A stretch of DNA of 64,000 nucleotides, taken from assembly GCF_006716425.1 (NCBI RefSeq), contig NZ_VFOZ01000001.1, positions 2,170,001 through 2,234,000 of the forward strand, given 5' to 3'. The position numbers and the translations under genes were made by a program. Below the pieces are notes generated by a model, which searched no databases, had not been told where the DNA came from, and was given only the letters and a program-made list of their open reading frames with translations. Positions 44,875-54,343 of this stretch are shown piece after piece. Within the stretch, counting starts at the first letter, position 1. Each line of letters begins with the position of its first letter. This stretch comes from Actinoallomurus bryophytorum. GTDB taxonomy: Bacteria; Actinomycetota; Actinomycetes; Streptosporangiales; Streptosporangiaceae.

Positions 44875-46125
44875 TCACAGCTGGCGGCCCAAAGACAAGG
44901 GGGCGACGGTCTGGCCGTAAACCGAACGGATGACGGCGGCAGCCTCGTCACGGTCTTCTTCAGGGACGATGCCGATCAGGTTCGCCACCGCCGCCTCGAC
45001 CCCGAGCACCCGCGCGATCTTCTGGTAGGCGATCAGCTCACGCAGTTGCGGCGCCCACCCGATGACGCCCGACTCCACGCGGGCGGCGAGGTTACGGGCG
45101 ACCTTGATCGCGCGGTGGTCGATCTTCAGGGTGCGGGCGAGGTCATAGTCGGTCGACACCCGGATCTGGGCCGAGAACCGGGAGGCGAGGGCGTCGGTGA
45201 GGACCGCGCCGTGCACTCCGGGGTTGTGTCCGGCGATCACATAGAAACCGTCCTCGGCCCTGATGGTCTCGCCGGTGTGGGCCTTGACGGTGATCTGACG
45301 GCGGCCATCCATCGCCGGATACACCACCGCCAGCACCTTCGGTGAGATCAGCGTGGCGTCATCGATGAACAGGCACCGGCCCTCACGCATGGCGGTCACC
45401 AGCGGCCCATAGACGAACGCGTACGCCCCGGCCTCGGTCTGGGTGTACTCACCCACGAAATCGGCCACGGCGGTATCCCCGTCCCCCGCCACCGTGATCA
45501 GGTCATCGAACGCGGCCTCGACCAGACTGGTCTTGCCCGTGCCCGGCGGCCCGTACAACAGGGCGGGAATCTGCGCTTTGCGTAGCCGCCGCAACGCGTC
45601 CACATCCGCAAGATCGGCCAGGACGCGCGGATGGTAGGTCTGCCCGTTCGGCCGCCGCACCGCACCCGCAGGGTCTGAGGTCGCCTTCTGGGGGGAGGCG
45701 GTGGCCGAAGAGGTGGGCGTGGTGGTCGTTGGGGCGGTGCTGGTCGTGGGCGAGCCGCCGCTGGCCGAAGGGTCCTCACCAGACGATGTGGTGGCGGTCG
45801 TGGCGACGTGGGGGCGTGGTGGGGAGGCGCCCCGGGCGGCGTCCTTGGTGGTCGAGGTGGCGGCGAAGCGCCGGGGTTTGGTGCTCACCTGAACGGCGTG
45901 ACCGCTGGCCACAAGCGTCTCCAGCGCGTTCGCCACCGCCCCAGAAGACCGGTTGCCCAGCGCGCGGGCGACCTGTCCGGGGGTGTGGCCGCCGGGGTTG
46001 GCGGCCAGATGCGCGGCCACCTGACGACGCAGCTCACCTTGGCCCAGACGGCCCGTCGGGGTAGGGCGGGCGGCGAAACCCACCGGCCCGCCCACAGGCG
46101 GCGTGGTGGGGACGGGGCTGGTCAT
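44875..46125 (-). CDS. MoxR-type AAA ATPase with N-terminal winged helix
   Basis: The 416-residue protein has an N-terminal winged helix (about 30-90: GELRRQVAAHLAANPGGHTP, GQVARALGNRSSGAVANALE), a low-complexity Ser/Thr/Pro linker, and an AAA core: Walker A ALLYGPPGTGKTSLVEAAFD (about 190), Walker B GRCLFIDDATLISPKVL (about 245), sensor region FYVIAGHNPGVHGAVLTDAL and arginine-finger region ASRFSAQIRV. MoxR ATPases act with vWA proteins as chaperone-like or metal-inserting machines. It immediately precedes the zincin-vWA gene. Its winged helix resembles the one at the C-terminus of the 46217 protein. Confidence 0.88.
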   Translation of the reverse strand: MTSPVPTTPPVGGPVGFAARPTPTGRLGQGELRRQVAAHLAANPGGHTPGQVARALGNRSSGAVANALETLVASGHAVQVSTKPRRFAATSTTKDAARGASPPRPHVATTATTSSGEDPSASGGSPTTSTAPTTTTPTSSATASPQKATSDPAGAVRRPNGQTYHPRVLADLADVDALRRLRKAQIPALLYGPPGTGKTSLVEAAFDDLITVAGDGDTAVADFVGEYTQTEAGAYAFVYGPLVTAMREGRCLFIDDATLISPKVLAVVYPAMDGRRQITVKAHTGETIRAEDGFYVIAGHNPGVHGAVLTDALASRFSAQIRVSTDYDLARTLKIDHRAIKVARNLAARVESGVIGWAPQLRELIAYQKIARVLGVEAAVANLIGIVPEEDRDEAAAVIRSVYGQTVAPLSLGRQL

Positions 46126-46216
46126 GACAGAACCTCCACGGGACGGTCGGCCGGGAAACCGACGGGTTGGTTACCGCCGGGTGGGCGTCCGATACCGGGC
46201 GCCCACCCGGCGGCGG

Positions 46217-47206
46217 TCATGCCGTGACAGCGGCGGGACGGGCCTCAGCGCCGGATTGAGCCGTGGCGGTGTAGCGCCGGGGGCGATCACATGTCAGAAC
46301 CGCCTGACCGGTTTCGGTGAGCTTGTCCAGCGCGTTGGCGACCGCGCCCGCCGAGTGCCCGATCGCCTTGCCGACCTCGTGCGGGGTGAGTTGAAGTCCC
46401 GGGTGGGCGGCCAGGTGTGCCGCGACCTTGCCTCGCAGCTCCCCCGGGTGGGCATGCGGTTGACCCGACCCGCTACGAACGCGGTGTTTGGTCGCGGTCT
46501 TGATCAACCGGCGGAGCCGCGCCGAATCGCCGTAAATCGTCTCGGCCGCACCCAGCGCCGCCGTACGGTCCCCGGAATCCAACGCGATACCCGCCGCCTC
46601 GATCACATCGGCCAGCGCCGACAACGCCTCACGGGCATCGGCCACCATCGCTAGATCCAACGTCTCCGCCGCCTCGGCCTCATCGCCGTCCGGCCCGTTG
46701 ACCCCGGCGCCGTCGCCGGTCTGCGGGTCCGCCTCATCCGTGGCGACCGCCTCGTCGGTGACGTCGCTGGAGGTGGCGTCGTCGATCGTGCCGGATGCCG
46801 TTCCCGAGGGCCGGTCCGGCGGCGGGGTGGCGGGCGCCTCGTCCGCCACCGCCCCCACGGTCGTGTCGGTCGTGGCGTCGGTGGTGGGGTGCCAGGTGTC
46901 GGGGTTGCGTTTGCCTCCTGCATGTCCGCCGGATGTGCGGGCGGCATACCCCGCCTTTTCCAAGTCGTTCAATACGCGGCGGGCGGTGGCCTTACCCACC
47001 CCGGATTCCGCCGCCAGCGTCGCGACGGTTCCGCCCGGGTGGTCGCTCAGCGCGTACCAGACGGCCCCACCGACCCGTTCCGGCGTCGGGTGAGCGTCGG
47101 TAGTGGTCGCGGTTCCGGGCGTCGCAGCGGCCATCTCGGCACCGTTTCCGGGGGTTTCTTCGGCGGCGTCCGCCGGGGTGCGGGTGGCGATTTCCTTAGT
47201 GGCCAT
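46217..47206 (-). CDS. Protein with two winged-helix domains
   Basis: The 329-residue product has an N-terminal MarR/IclR-like winged helix (residues 45-95: GAVWYALSDHPGGTVATLAA, GVGKATARRVLNDLEKAGYA), an acidic low-complexity middle with a helical segment (REALSALADVIEAAGIAL), and a C-terminal winged helix (about 260-315: GELRGKVAAHLAAHPGLQLT, PHEVGKAIGHSAGAVANALD). The last domain closely resembles the N-terminal domain of the MoxR protein that follows 91 bp downstream. It may regulate or organise the module. ATG at 47206 follows GGAG. Confidence 0.75.
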   Translation of the reverse strand: MATKEIATRTPADAAEETPGNGAEMAAATPGTATTTDAHPTPERVGGAVWYALSDHPGGTVATLAAESGVGKATARRVLNDLEKAGYAARTSGGHAGGKRNPDTWHPTTDATTDTTVGAVADEAPATPPPDRPSGTASGTIDDATSSDVTDEAVATDEADPQTGDGAGVNGPDGDEAEAAETLDLAMVADAREALSALADVIEAAGIALDSGDRTAALGAAETIYGDSARLRRLIKTATKHRVRSGSGQPHAHPGELRGKVAAHLAAHPGLQLTPHEVGKAIGHSAGAVANALDKLTETGQAVLTCDRPRRYTATAQSGAEARPAAVTA

Positions 47207-48192
47207 CACGGGACTCCATTAGTCGGTCCGACACCATTCATCGGGTGCCGTATTCCGTTGTTCGGAGCTCGACCATTTCTCGACACCGGAGATCGAAGCA
47301 ATAGGGCCGCCGGATTTTCTCGCTAACCGAAACGGCTGGACCACCTCACCTGGACAACAAAATGATCGACGTTCCACCTAAGTTGTGATGCAAAAAATGA
47401 CATTTCCTACTTGACACGAGCTGATGGGCCGAACGAGATAGCGACGGCGACACACATCACAGAAATGACGCATGTCGCCGGGTCGATTAACCGACCAACA
47501 CAAAAGTTTCGCGAGACTTCCAACAAGGCCGATTTCGCGATGCGCGGATCACACGGCGCCGGGTGCCGACGGCATGCCAATAAATAATCACGAAATAATT
47601 ACGTGAACGAGTGGGGGTGGCGCCGAAAACACTCGCCCGGGGGCTCAACCCACGGCATATCTTTCGATGGTCGCGCGGGGGTTCTGTCACCCCACACCGG
47701 AGCCACTTAACCCGGCTACAAACACCAGATCGACGCGGCTCGCGTGATCGCCCGAACCGAAGATGACTACGCGTGCCGATCAGCGGGCGAGATCAACAGT
47801 GGTCACCCCGTTTACCACGGCCAATCCCCCGGGTCGCCGCCGCCGTTCCCGCGCCACGCGCTACCAGCCCCGGACATGGCATTGAACCCGTCGCGATAGC
47901 ACGGCGCCGATCAGGAGCCAACGGGGGCGACGCACGAAAACGGGTTAGGTCATCCCCCGCCGGAGCCGGGGGATGGCCTAACCCGTTCACACGGTAGGCC
48001 ATCGGCCGCGATGGCCATGCGATCCCGCCCCGCCCCGTCGGCGAACGCCCGGCTGACGGGACACATATGCCCGGCCATGTCGGCGCCCCCGCACGATTCC
48101 CCGACCGGCAACGGCATCCCCGGGCACGCGCCGTTGCGGTGCGGCCGACGCGGGCCCACGGGGATGTCCCCCGCATGGGGCCGATGTGGTGG
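47207..48192. other. Long gene-free region, AT-rich in part
   Basis: Nearly 1 kb without a supported gene. The part at 47340-47620 has much lower GC than the surroundings (runs such as ATTTCCTACTTGACA and AATAAATAATCACGAAATAA); TTGACA at 47412 could be part of a promoter. The 47720-47940 part is ordinary GC-rich sequence. A strong hairpin is listed separately. The region probably contains the promoter of the minus-strand vWA module. Confidence 0.45.
47941..47985. terminator. 18-bp stem-loop, likely terminator
   Basis: CGGGTTAGGTCATCCCCC (47941-47958) pairs with GGGGGATGGCCTAACCCG (47968-47985), with one G-T wobble and a 9-nt loop. On the minus strand it is followed by TTTT, so it fits a terminator for the gene at 48193-48522. 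Confidence 0.6.
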
Positions 48193-48522
48193 TCACGCGG
48201 GGGACGTTCCGGCCGCGTCATCTAGCGCCGCATAGCTAAGACATGCCCAATCACACGGTTCGCCGGGTTCGGTGCCACATTCGGGGCATGGTTCGTTCGC
48301 GCACGCGGACGCCGGGCGGAACACGTACACGGGCGCATCGGGTGCGTAGGTGTCGGTGCCGACGCCGGTGGTCACGATCACGGTGCCGGTGGTGATCGCG
48401 GTTTCGGGCGGGGCGGTGACGGCGCGGGCGCCACCCAAGATCACGTCGCGGTGCCGGATTTCACGGGCGGTGATGTGGGTGAATTCCCCGTTGAATTCGT
48501 CCATTTCTGTCATCATTTCCAT
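48193..48522 (-). CDS. Small Cys-rich hypothetical protein
   Basis: The 109-residue product contains CANEPCPECGTEPGEPCDWAC, a cluster of five Cys that could bind zinc, after a beta-rich part (TTGTVIVTTGVGTDTYAPDA). No family was recognised. It starts within an AT-rich region that could serve as its promoter, and its end points to the hairpin at 47941. Confidence 0.6.
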   Translation of the reverse strand: MEMMTEMDEFNGEFTHITAREIRHRDVILGGARAVTAPPETAITTGTVIVTTGVGTDTYAPDAPVYVFRPASACANEPCPECGTEPGEPCDWACLSYAALDDAAGTSPA

Positions 48523-49115
48523 TTCCCCTTTCGATCACCGTTTTCGTTCGTGATTTAATTTTAACTCGTACCATCATTGCGAATCAATGTCATCGGCCAC
48601 CATTTTCAAGACTCTTTCGTCGGACTCTTTCGAAGAGATCACACCCGGCCAAAACATTGTCCGACGCGAATTACAAGGAAGCACGTAAAAGAAATAGCCA
48701 CATACATAGGAGGTTAGATATGGAGTAGTTCGGGGTGCGCGACTGTCGGTGGTTCGCCCTCACGAGGGGCTCCGCCCCTATCGATATGAGGATCGCTATA
48801 TGAGTCGGGAGGACCATCGGCAGGCCCGAAATGGGTCCGACCTGCATAGATGGCTCCTCGGATGTCTACCAGCCTGGTCGGTAGGCCGACCAGTAGACGG
48901 CCGGTGACCCCATTGGCATCGGCGAGCGCGGACGCTATACGCTCCCATGATCGGGCCCGCTGTCCGCGTGCTTGTCTCAGGCCTCAACTTCCCCGCCGAT
49001 ATGAATTCATTAGTGAACCCCGCCAGGGTTCGCCTATTCTGGTCCTTTACCGCCGTCGCCTTCAGGCTTTCCTGTACTACCTGTGACCGGAAGTCATTGG
49101 GGGCTGTCGCGCGGG
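48523..49115. other. Intergenic region with AT-rich part and a nested hairpin
   Basis: No gene is supported. 48535-48720 is AT-rich and probably contains the promoter of the minus-strand gene at 48522. At 48864-48898 GTCTAC and GTAGAC enclose TGGTCGG/CCGACCA (perfect 7-bp inner stem, 4-nt loop). This may terminate the anti-sigma-like gene that ends at 49116. Confidence 0.4.
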
Positions 49116-49610
49116 TCAGGCGGTGCACTCGAACCATAGGGCCGCTCCGACGCCTGGCCGGCGGACGGTGCCCCAGCGTTCGGCCATCAGGTCGATGATG
49201 TGCATGCCGCGTCCGTTTTCGGTGTCGGTGTCGGTGGTGCCGTTTCGCAGGTGGGGGGTCCCTGCTCGTCCTTCATCGGTGACCGTGACACGTAGGCAGT
49301 TACCCGCGAGGACGGTGATCTTCACACCGAAGAATCGTGTGCCGCTGTGCCGGACGGAGTTGGTGGCTGCCTCGCTGGTCAAAACCGCGGCGGTTTCACG
49401 CGCAGGGTGGTCTTTGAGGTTGTCTCTGACGAAGTCGCGGGCACGGGCGATCTGTTCAGCGGAGGCGGGAAAAGTCTGACTGCAGATATGTGTATCGCCG
49501 CCAGGGCTGATCGTCGTTGCGGTGCTGATGGCGTGATCGTCTTGCGTCATGGCACATGGGGACAGTGGCGGTAGCGCACGCCTGCTGATGTTCGAACTGC
49601 TCTCGTTCAT
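49116..49610 (-). CDS. RsbW-like ATP-binding protein (anti-sigma kinase type)
   Basis: The 164-residue protein has a GHKL/HATPase domain: ASAEQIARARDFVRDNLKDH, N-box LTSEAATNSVRHSGTRFF, VTVTDEGRAGTP and the glycine box ENGRGMHIIDLMAERWG. This is the stand-alone regulatory ATPase common in actinomycetes, often an anti-sigma factor or a partner of a DUF397 protein; no such partner is beside it. ATG at 49610 follows GAGG; the ATG beginning MTQDD is an alternative. Confidence 0.88.
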   Translation of the reverse strand: MNESSSNISRRALPPLSPCAMTQDDHAISTATTISPGGDTHICSQTFPASAEQIARARDFVRDNLKDHPARETAAVLTSEAATNSVRHSGTRFFGVKITVLAGNCLRVTVTDEGRAGTPHLRNGTTDTDTENGRGMHIIDLMAERWGTVRRPGVGAALWFECTA

Positions 49611-49937
49611 TGGTACCTCGTTTCTCAACCAGGCCTCTCTTGCACGGGGCGACCGGTCGCGTGGATTCATTTGGGCGGCTACCATCACCGCACTTCAATG
49701 AATTCACAAGTCACGGATCGTTCACGCGGAGCGACTGATCGAGGATTGACGCCGTGGCCAGTGGGTCAATATCGGTTTGTCTCGAGTCGGCTGTGGCTTG
49801 TGTCTTATCGCCGGCTCAGCCGGGAAGATCACAGCCCGAGAGGTCACGGCGCGCGTAGCGTCACTTCTCGGGTCGCATTCTTCGCAAGCCCTCCTACTTC
49901 GCTTGCGTGATTTTCTACTTTCCCGTTTCTGGGATGG

Positions 49938-52868
49938 TCAGGCGTTGTGCGCGCGGTAATGGCCGAGTGTTTCTCGTGCTTCGTTTTCTGCATCGGTGAG
50001 GTCGAGTGCGCGAAACGCGGCGATGCTCTCGTTCAAATGGCGACGTGCTTGGTCGTGGTGGCCGGTTGCCTGGTAGCTGTCGGCGAGTGCGCGCAGGCAA
50101 CGTGCCGTCTGGTAGCGGTCGCGGCGTGCGGTGAAGTCGGCGGCGGCCGCGCTGAGCATCTCGATCGCGTTTTCGTGCCGGTGGAGTTGCTGGTACGCCA
50201 GGCCGGTCTGCTGACGGAAGTGAGCGCGGGCCAGTTCGTGTCCGGCCGGGGTACACAGCGCCATGCCTTCAGCGTTGAGGTCGATCACCGCCTGCGGCCG
50301 GCCGGCCAGCAAGTGAGCTCTGATGAGCGTGTACAGGGCGGCGCAGCGGTAGGTGTCCGAGTTCAGGTCACCGGCGATGGTCAGGGTTTGTTCGGCGCAG
50401 GCGATGGCCTCGCGGTGGTGTCCGAGTTGGCCGTAGGTGGTGGTGAGCATCCGCAGGCAGAAGAACTCGGCGTGTACATCACCGGCCTGGCGGGCGAGGG
50501 TGAGTCCGTGTTCGCCGTCGGCCCGTCCCGCGGATAGCTGCCCTTGGGACTGGGAACAAAAGCAGCGCAGTCCGTAGGCGCGGGCGGTCCGCGGTCGGTC
50601 CCCTTCTCGTTCGAACACGGTGGTGCAGTGGTCGATGAGCGGAATGGCTCGAGCGTGGTGGCCGCGGTCGGCAGCGATCACGACCGCCGCCCGCAGCCGC
50701 GCTCGTGCGGCGAGGGCGTCCTCGCCGGCACGTTCGGCGGCCTCGGCCACGCATGTCCACATCCGCTCGGCTTGTTCGTGGTAGCTGTGCATGTGCAGGT
50801 ATGACGCCGTGCGCAGTGCCAGCTCCCGGCCTTGGCCGTAGAGCCCGGCGGCGCAGGCCGCCTCCACAGCGGCGAGCAGGTTCTCGTGTTCGGCCGCGAA
50901 CCATCCCAGCGGGGCGGCGGCGACCCGTTGCCGCGTCGCCGTGCCGGCGGTGCTGGTGGGAGCGGCGGGACGGGCGGTGAGCGGCACGTACAGCGCGCGG
51001 GGGATCACCGCGTCGGCGCGGTCGGCGAGTTCCACCCACGCGGCGAGCACACGGTCACGAGCGTCAGCGGCCTCGCAATCGGCGTCGAGAAGCTCGGTGG
51101 CGTACTCGCGCAGCAGATCGTGGAAGCGGTAGCGCGGCTGGCCTAGGGCGTCCACCCCGCCAGCCACCAGCAGGCAGTGGTCGACGAGCCCGGCGAGCAG
51201 GTTCCCTGCCCGTCCATCAGCCGCCACGTCGGCGACCCAGCCGGGAATCTCCGGGGTGTTCACGACCGTCAGCAGACGGAACAGCCGTCCAGCCGCTGTG
51301 GGGAGCATCTGGTAGCTCGACGCGATGCTGGCGCGCATGGCCACATCGCCGACGACGAGTTCGTCGAGCCGGTGCCGCTCGTCGGCCAGGGCACGGGAGA
51401 GGTAGGCGATCGGCCAGGCGGGGCGGGAGGCGAGGCGTTCGGCGGCGAGCCGCACGGCCAGTGGTATCCCCCCGCACGCCTTGACGATGTCGGCGGCGGC
51501 CCCGGGTTCGGCGTCCAGGCGCTTTTGTCCGATGGTCCGGGCCAGCATGCTCAAGGCGTCGCGCTCGCCCAGCGGTTCCAGGTTGATCAGGGCACCGGCG
51601 GTGAGACCGGTCAGCTGGATCTGGCTGGTGAGGATCACCGCACAGCCGGCGACGCCCGGAATGAGCGGCCGTACCTGCTCCGGTGATGCCGCGTCATCCA
51701 CCACGATCAGCATCCTGCGACCCGCCAGCCTGCTCCGGTACAGCGCAGCACGCTGGGAGGTCGTCTCCGGGATTTCCGCTGCCACAACGCCCAGCGTGCG
51801 CAGCAGAACACCCAGAACGGTACTTGGCGCCTGCGGGGTAGGTGAGGCGCCAGATAGACGGACGTACAGCTGCCCATCGGGATAGTCGTGCGCGACAGCA
51901 TGCCCGACGTGCACGGCCAGGGCAGACTTCCCGATCCCCGGAGGCCCGCTGATCCCCGCCACTCGAACCGCTGCGCCCCGGCCACTCGGCGACAACAACC
52001 CGATCAGCTCGGCAGCTTCGACGGCGCGCCCGGTGAAGTCCCCAAGGTCAGACGGTAGTTGACGTGGCACGACCTGCCATCGGGCTTGAGCTGACCGGGA
52101 AGCCGGCGTACGAGCCGGTTTCAAAGCAGGATCATCGGCTTGGATCCGGCCGCGCAAGGTCCGCAGCCCTGACCCCGGCCCGGCACCGGCATGGGCCTCC
52201 AGCGCGGTGGCCGCCTCGGCGAAGACCCGCAACGCGTCGGCTTTGAGACCGCACCGATGCAAGGCGAGCATCAAATGCCCCCACAACCGCTCGCTGGCCG
52301 GCTCAGCCGTCACCAGCATGCGCAATTCAGGAAGCAGCTCCCGATGACGCCCTAGCACCAGCCGCGCCTGAATCCGGCCGTCCCGGGCGTCGCGATACTC
52401 CTCCTCCAGCCCGGTGACCAGCGACAGCATTCCGGGTGTCCCGCAGACCTGATGGGCCAGATCTCCAGCCCCCCACAGACCCAGCGCCTCATCCAGAGCC
52501 CGCGCACCCGTCCCATACGCTCCGGCCTCCAGTGCCGCACGGCCCTGGCCGTGCAGCAGGCGGAACCGGTCCACATCGACCGCATCGCGGCCCGGATCAA
52601 CCCACAGCCGGTGACCACGATCGTCGCCGACCAGGCGCTCAGGAGATAGCGCCTTGCGGGCCCCCCACAGGCAGCTACGCAACGACTGCGTCCGATCCGT
52701 CTCCGCCTCCGGGCCCCACAACAGGTCGATCAACCGCGCCGGCGACAGCGACTCATTCCGGTAACAGATCAACGCGAAGATCAGCCCGCGGACCAGCCGG
52801 CCGTTGACCGCGACCGGCTCCCCAGCATCGGACACTACGCCAAAACCACCCAGAATACGGAACTCCAT
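49938..52868 (-). CDS. AfsR/SARP-type regulator with NB-ARC and TPR domains
   Basis: The 976-residue protein has an OmpR-like winged helix (1-95: MEFRILGGFGVVSDAGEPVA), a bacterial transcriptional activation domain (about 100-240), an NB-ARC ATPase (about 290-600: Walker A AGISGPPGIGKSALAVHVGH; MLIVVDDAASPEQVRPL; CGGIPLAVRLAAERLASRP) and TPR repeats (about 680-970). AfsR-like proteins regulate secondary metabolism and development. No biosynthetic genes are in the window, so its targets may be within the element, such as the Tad operon 460 bp away. Confidence 0.92.
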   Translation of the reverse strand: MEFRILGGFGVVSDAGEPVAVNGRLVRGLIFALICYRNESLSPARLIDLLWGPEAETDRTQSLRSCLWGARKALSPERLVGDDRGHRLWVDPGRDAVDVDRFRLLHGQGRAALEAGAYGTGARALDEALGLWGAGDLAHQVCGTPGMLSLVTGLEEEYRDARDGRIQARLVLGRHRELLPELRMLVTAEPASERLWGHLMLALHRCGLKADALRVFAEAATALEAHAGAGPGSGLRTLRGRIQADDPALKPARTPASRSAQARWQVVPRQLPSDLGDFTGRAVEAAELIGLLSPSGRGAAVRVAGISGPPGIGKSALAVHVGHAVAHDYPDGQLYVRLSGASPTPQAPSTVLGVLLRTLGVVAAEIPETTSQRAALYRSRLAGRRMLIVVDDAASPEQVRPLIPGVAGCAVILTSQIQLTGLTAGALINLEPLGERDALSMLARTIGQKRLDAEPGAAADIVKACGGIPLAVRLAAERLASRPAWPIAYLSRALADERHRLDELVVGDVAMRASIASSYQMLPTAAGRLFRLLTVVNTPEIPGWVADVAADGRAGNLLAGLVDHCLLVAGGVDALGQPRYRFHDLLREYATELLDADCEAADARDRVLAAWVELADRADAVIPRALYVPLTARPAAPTSTAGTATRQRVAAAPLGWFAAEHENLLAAVEAACAAGLYGQGRELALRTASYLHMHSYHEQAERMWTCVAEAAERAGEDALAARARLRAAVVIAADRGHHARAIPLIDHCTTVFEREGDRPRTARAYGLRCFCSQSQGQLSAGRADGEHGLTLARQAGDVHAEFFCLRMLTTTYGQLGHHREAIACAEQTLTIAGDLNSDTYRCAALYTLIRAHLLAGRPQAVIDLNAEGMALCTPAGHELARAHFRQQTGLAYQQLHRHENAIEMLSAAAADFTARRDRYQTARCLRALADSYQATGHHDQARRHLNESIAAFRALDLTDAENEARETLGHYRAHNA

Positions 52869-53330
52869 TACTCATTTCCTGATTCCCCTCCGTGCCCCTT
52901 TCGCGGCGCCACGCTACCTCCACCAAAAAGCACTGTCACTGCCACGGCCGGAGGATAAAAACCGCATATCTCCGCAACACGATATGAGTGCCACAACATT
53001 CGCGAAGCAGATCACTAGCTCCCGAAACGATTCGAATCAACGACAGCAAAACCCGCCCGAAAAAGCCACGAGACGCAGTCACCCCTCAGCTAGAACCATG
53101 CCGACCTGCAAATACACATCAGACGAAGATCACTCGCTGACGACCTCGCCACGCGGCTCACAAATTTGCGGCAATGACCGGCGGCTATCGCCGCCGATCA
53201 CTATGCGTCGCCGTTCCGTTGACGCCGATTTGATCCGGCCTACTTATCGTCAATGCCCTGCAACACGCTCATGCACGTACTCCACCGATGAACCTCACCG
53301 GGAAGCCAAAACGCAAGGAGGCGGAGGAAG
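52869..53330. other. Intergenic region between the SARP gene and the pilus operon
   Basis: No supported gene. The base composition is lower in GC than the flanking genes, consistent with promoters for two divergent transcripts. AAGGAGGCGGAGGAAG just before 53331 is a strong ribosome site for the DUF2637 gene. Confidence 0.4.
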
Positions 53331-54224
53331 GTGAAACCGCAACCGGCTACGGCCGCGGCGAGATCGGCCGCCATGGTCGCCGGCGCCCACCACCCGGCTT
53401 CTGCCTCGAAGGTCCGCCTCGCGGCATGGATCACCCTCGGATCCTTCACCATCGTGCTGACCGCCATCGAAGCGATGGCGCTCCGCGGTCAGCTCGACTT
53501 CGGCCGCCACGTCCTGGAACTCCACGGCGCCTGGCTGGCCATCCCGCCGATCGCCTTGGAAGGCGGGACACTCGTCGCAGCCACGCTCACCCTGTGGGCC
53601 GTACTGTCCGGCGACTCGGCCGCCCTCCCCCGGCTGATCACCGCCACGTTCATCGCCGCATGCGTGTACGCGAGTTATCAAGGCGCCCAGCACGCGGGCC
53701 GCTCGACACTTGCCGCCGAATATCTGGCCGGCGCGAGCGCCATCGCCTACCTCATGTGGCACGCCATCTTGACCCGGATACGGCGCACCGGACTACACGA
53801 AGTCGGCGCGATCGACGCGCCCCTCCCCCGCTTCCGCCTGCTTCGCTGGCTCATCGCATTCTCCGAGACCTCCACCGCGCTCAAGATCGCGGTCCGGCAC
53901 AACATCACTAGCCCCGAACAGGCCCTCGCCCTCGCCAAGCAACCGGCGACTAACACCTCACGGGAAACGAACCCGGACCGCCCACATGGGGAAGAACTCA
54001 CCGTCCTGGCCACCAGACGAGGCGGCAAACGCCGAGCCGTCGAGCACGCCGCCACCATCCTCGGCTCCACCGAGCCCACCCGGATCCAGCAATGGCTCGC
54101 AGCAAGAGGCATCAACGTCGACCTGTCCTACGTGTCACGCACCCTCGCCCGGCTCGACACGAACATGGCACGCGAGATCACAGCACCAGAACACCAAACG
54201 GACGAAAGAGCCACCGATGTTTGA
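53331..54224 (+). CDS. DUF2637-family membrane protein
   Basis: The 297-residue protein has four membrane segments (AAWITLGSFTIVLTAIEAMA; WLAIPPIALEGGTLVAATLT; LITATFIAACVYASYQGAQ; ASAIAYLMWHAILTRI) and a C-terminal winged-helix-like end (STEPTRIQQWLAARGINVDL). This matches DUF2637 proteins of actinomycete plasmids and integrative elements, linked to plasmid spread. GTG at 53331 follows a strong ribosome site. It heads the plus-strand right-hand operon. Confidence 0.85.
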   Translation: MKPQPATAAARSAAMVAGAHHPASASKVRLAAWITLGSFTIVLTAIEAMALRGQLDFGRHVLELHGAWLAIPPIALEGGTLVAATLTLWAVLSGDSAALPRLITATFIAACVYASYQGAQHAGRSTLAAEYLAGASAIAYLMWHAILTRIRRTGLHEVGAIDAPLPRFRLLRWLIAFSETSTALKIAVRHNITSPEQALALAKQPATNTSRETNPDRPHGEELTVLATRRGGKRRAVEHAATILGSTEPTRIQQWLAARGINVDLSYVSRTLARLDTNMAREITAPEHQTDERATDV

Positions 54225-54343
54225 TCGACCGAACCGTCCCCTATGGCGGATAAGACGGGCCCGGAACCTAACTACCGTGAAACCTAAAGGACAAGGATGT
54301 GAGGGTTACATAAACACCACGATCACTCAGGAGGCGTCGAGGC

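Noticed and set aside
47487-47690. Small minus-strand ORF of 67 codons
   Set aside because: It lies in AT-rich, promoter-like DNA with no ribosome site or recognisable protein pattern.
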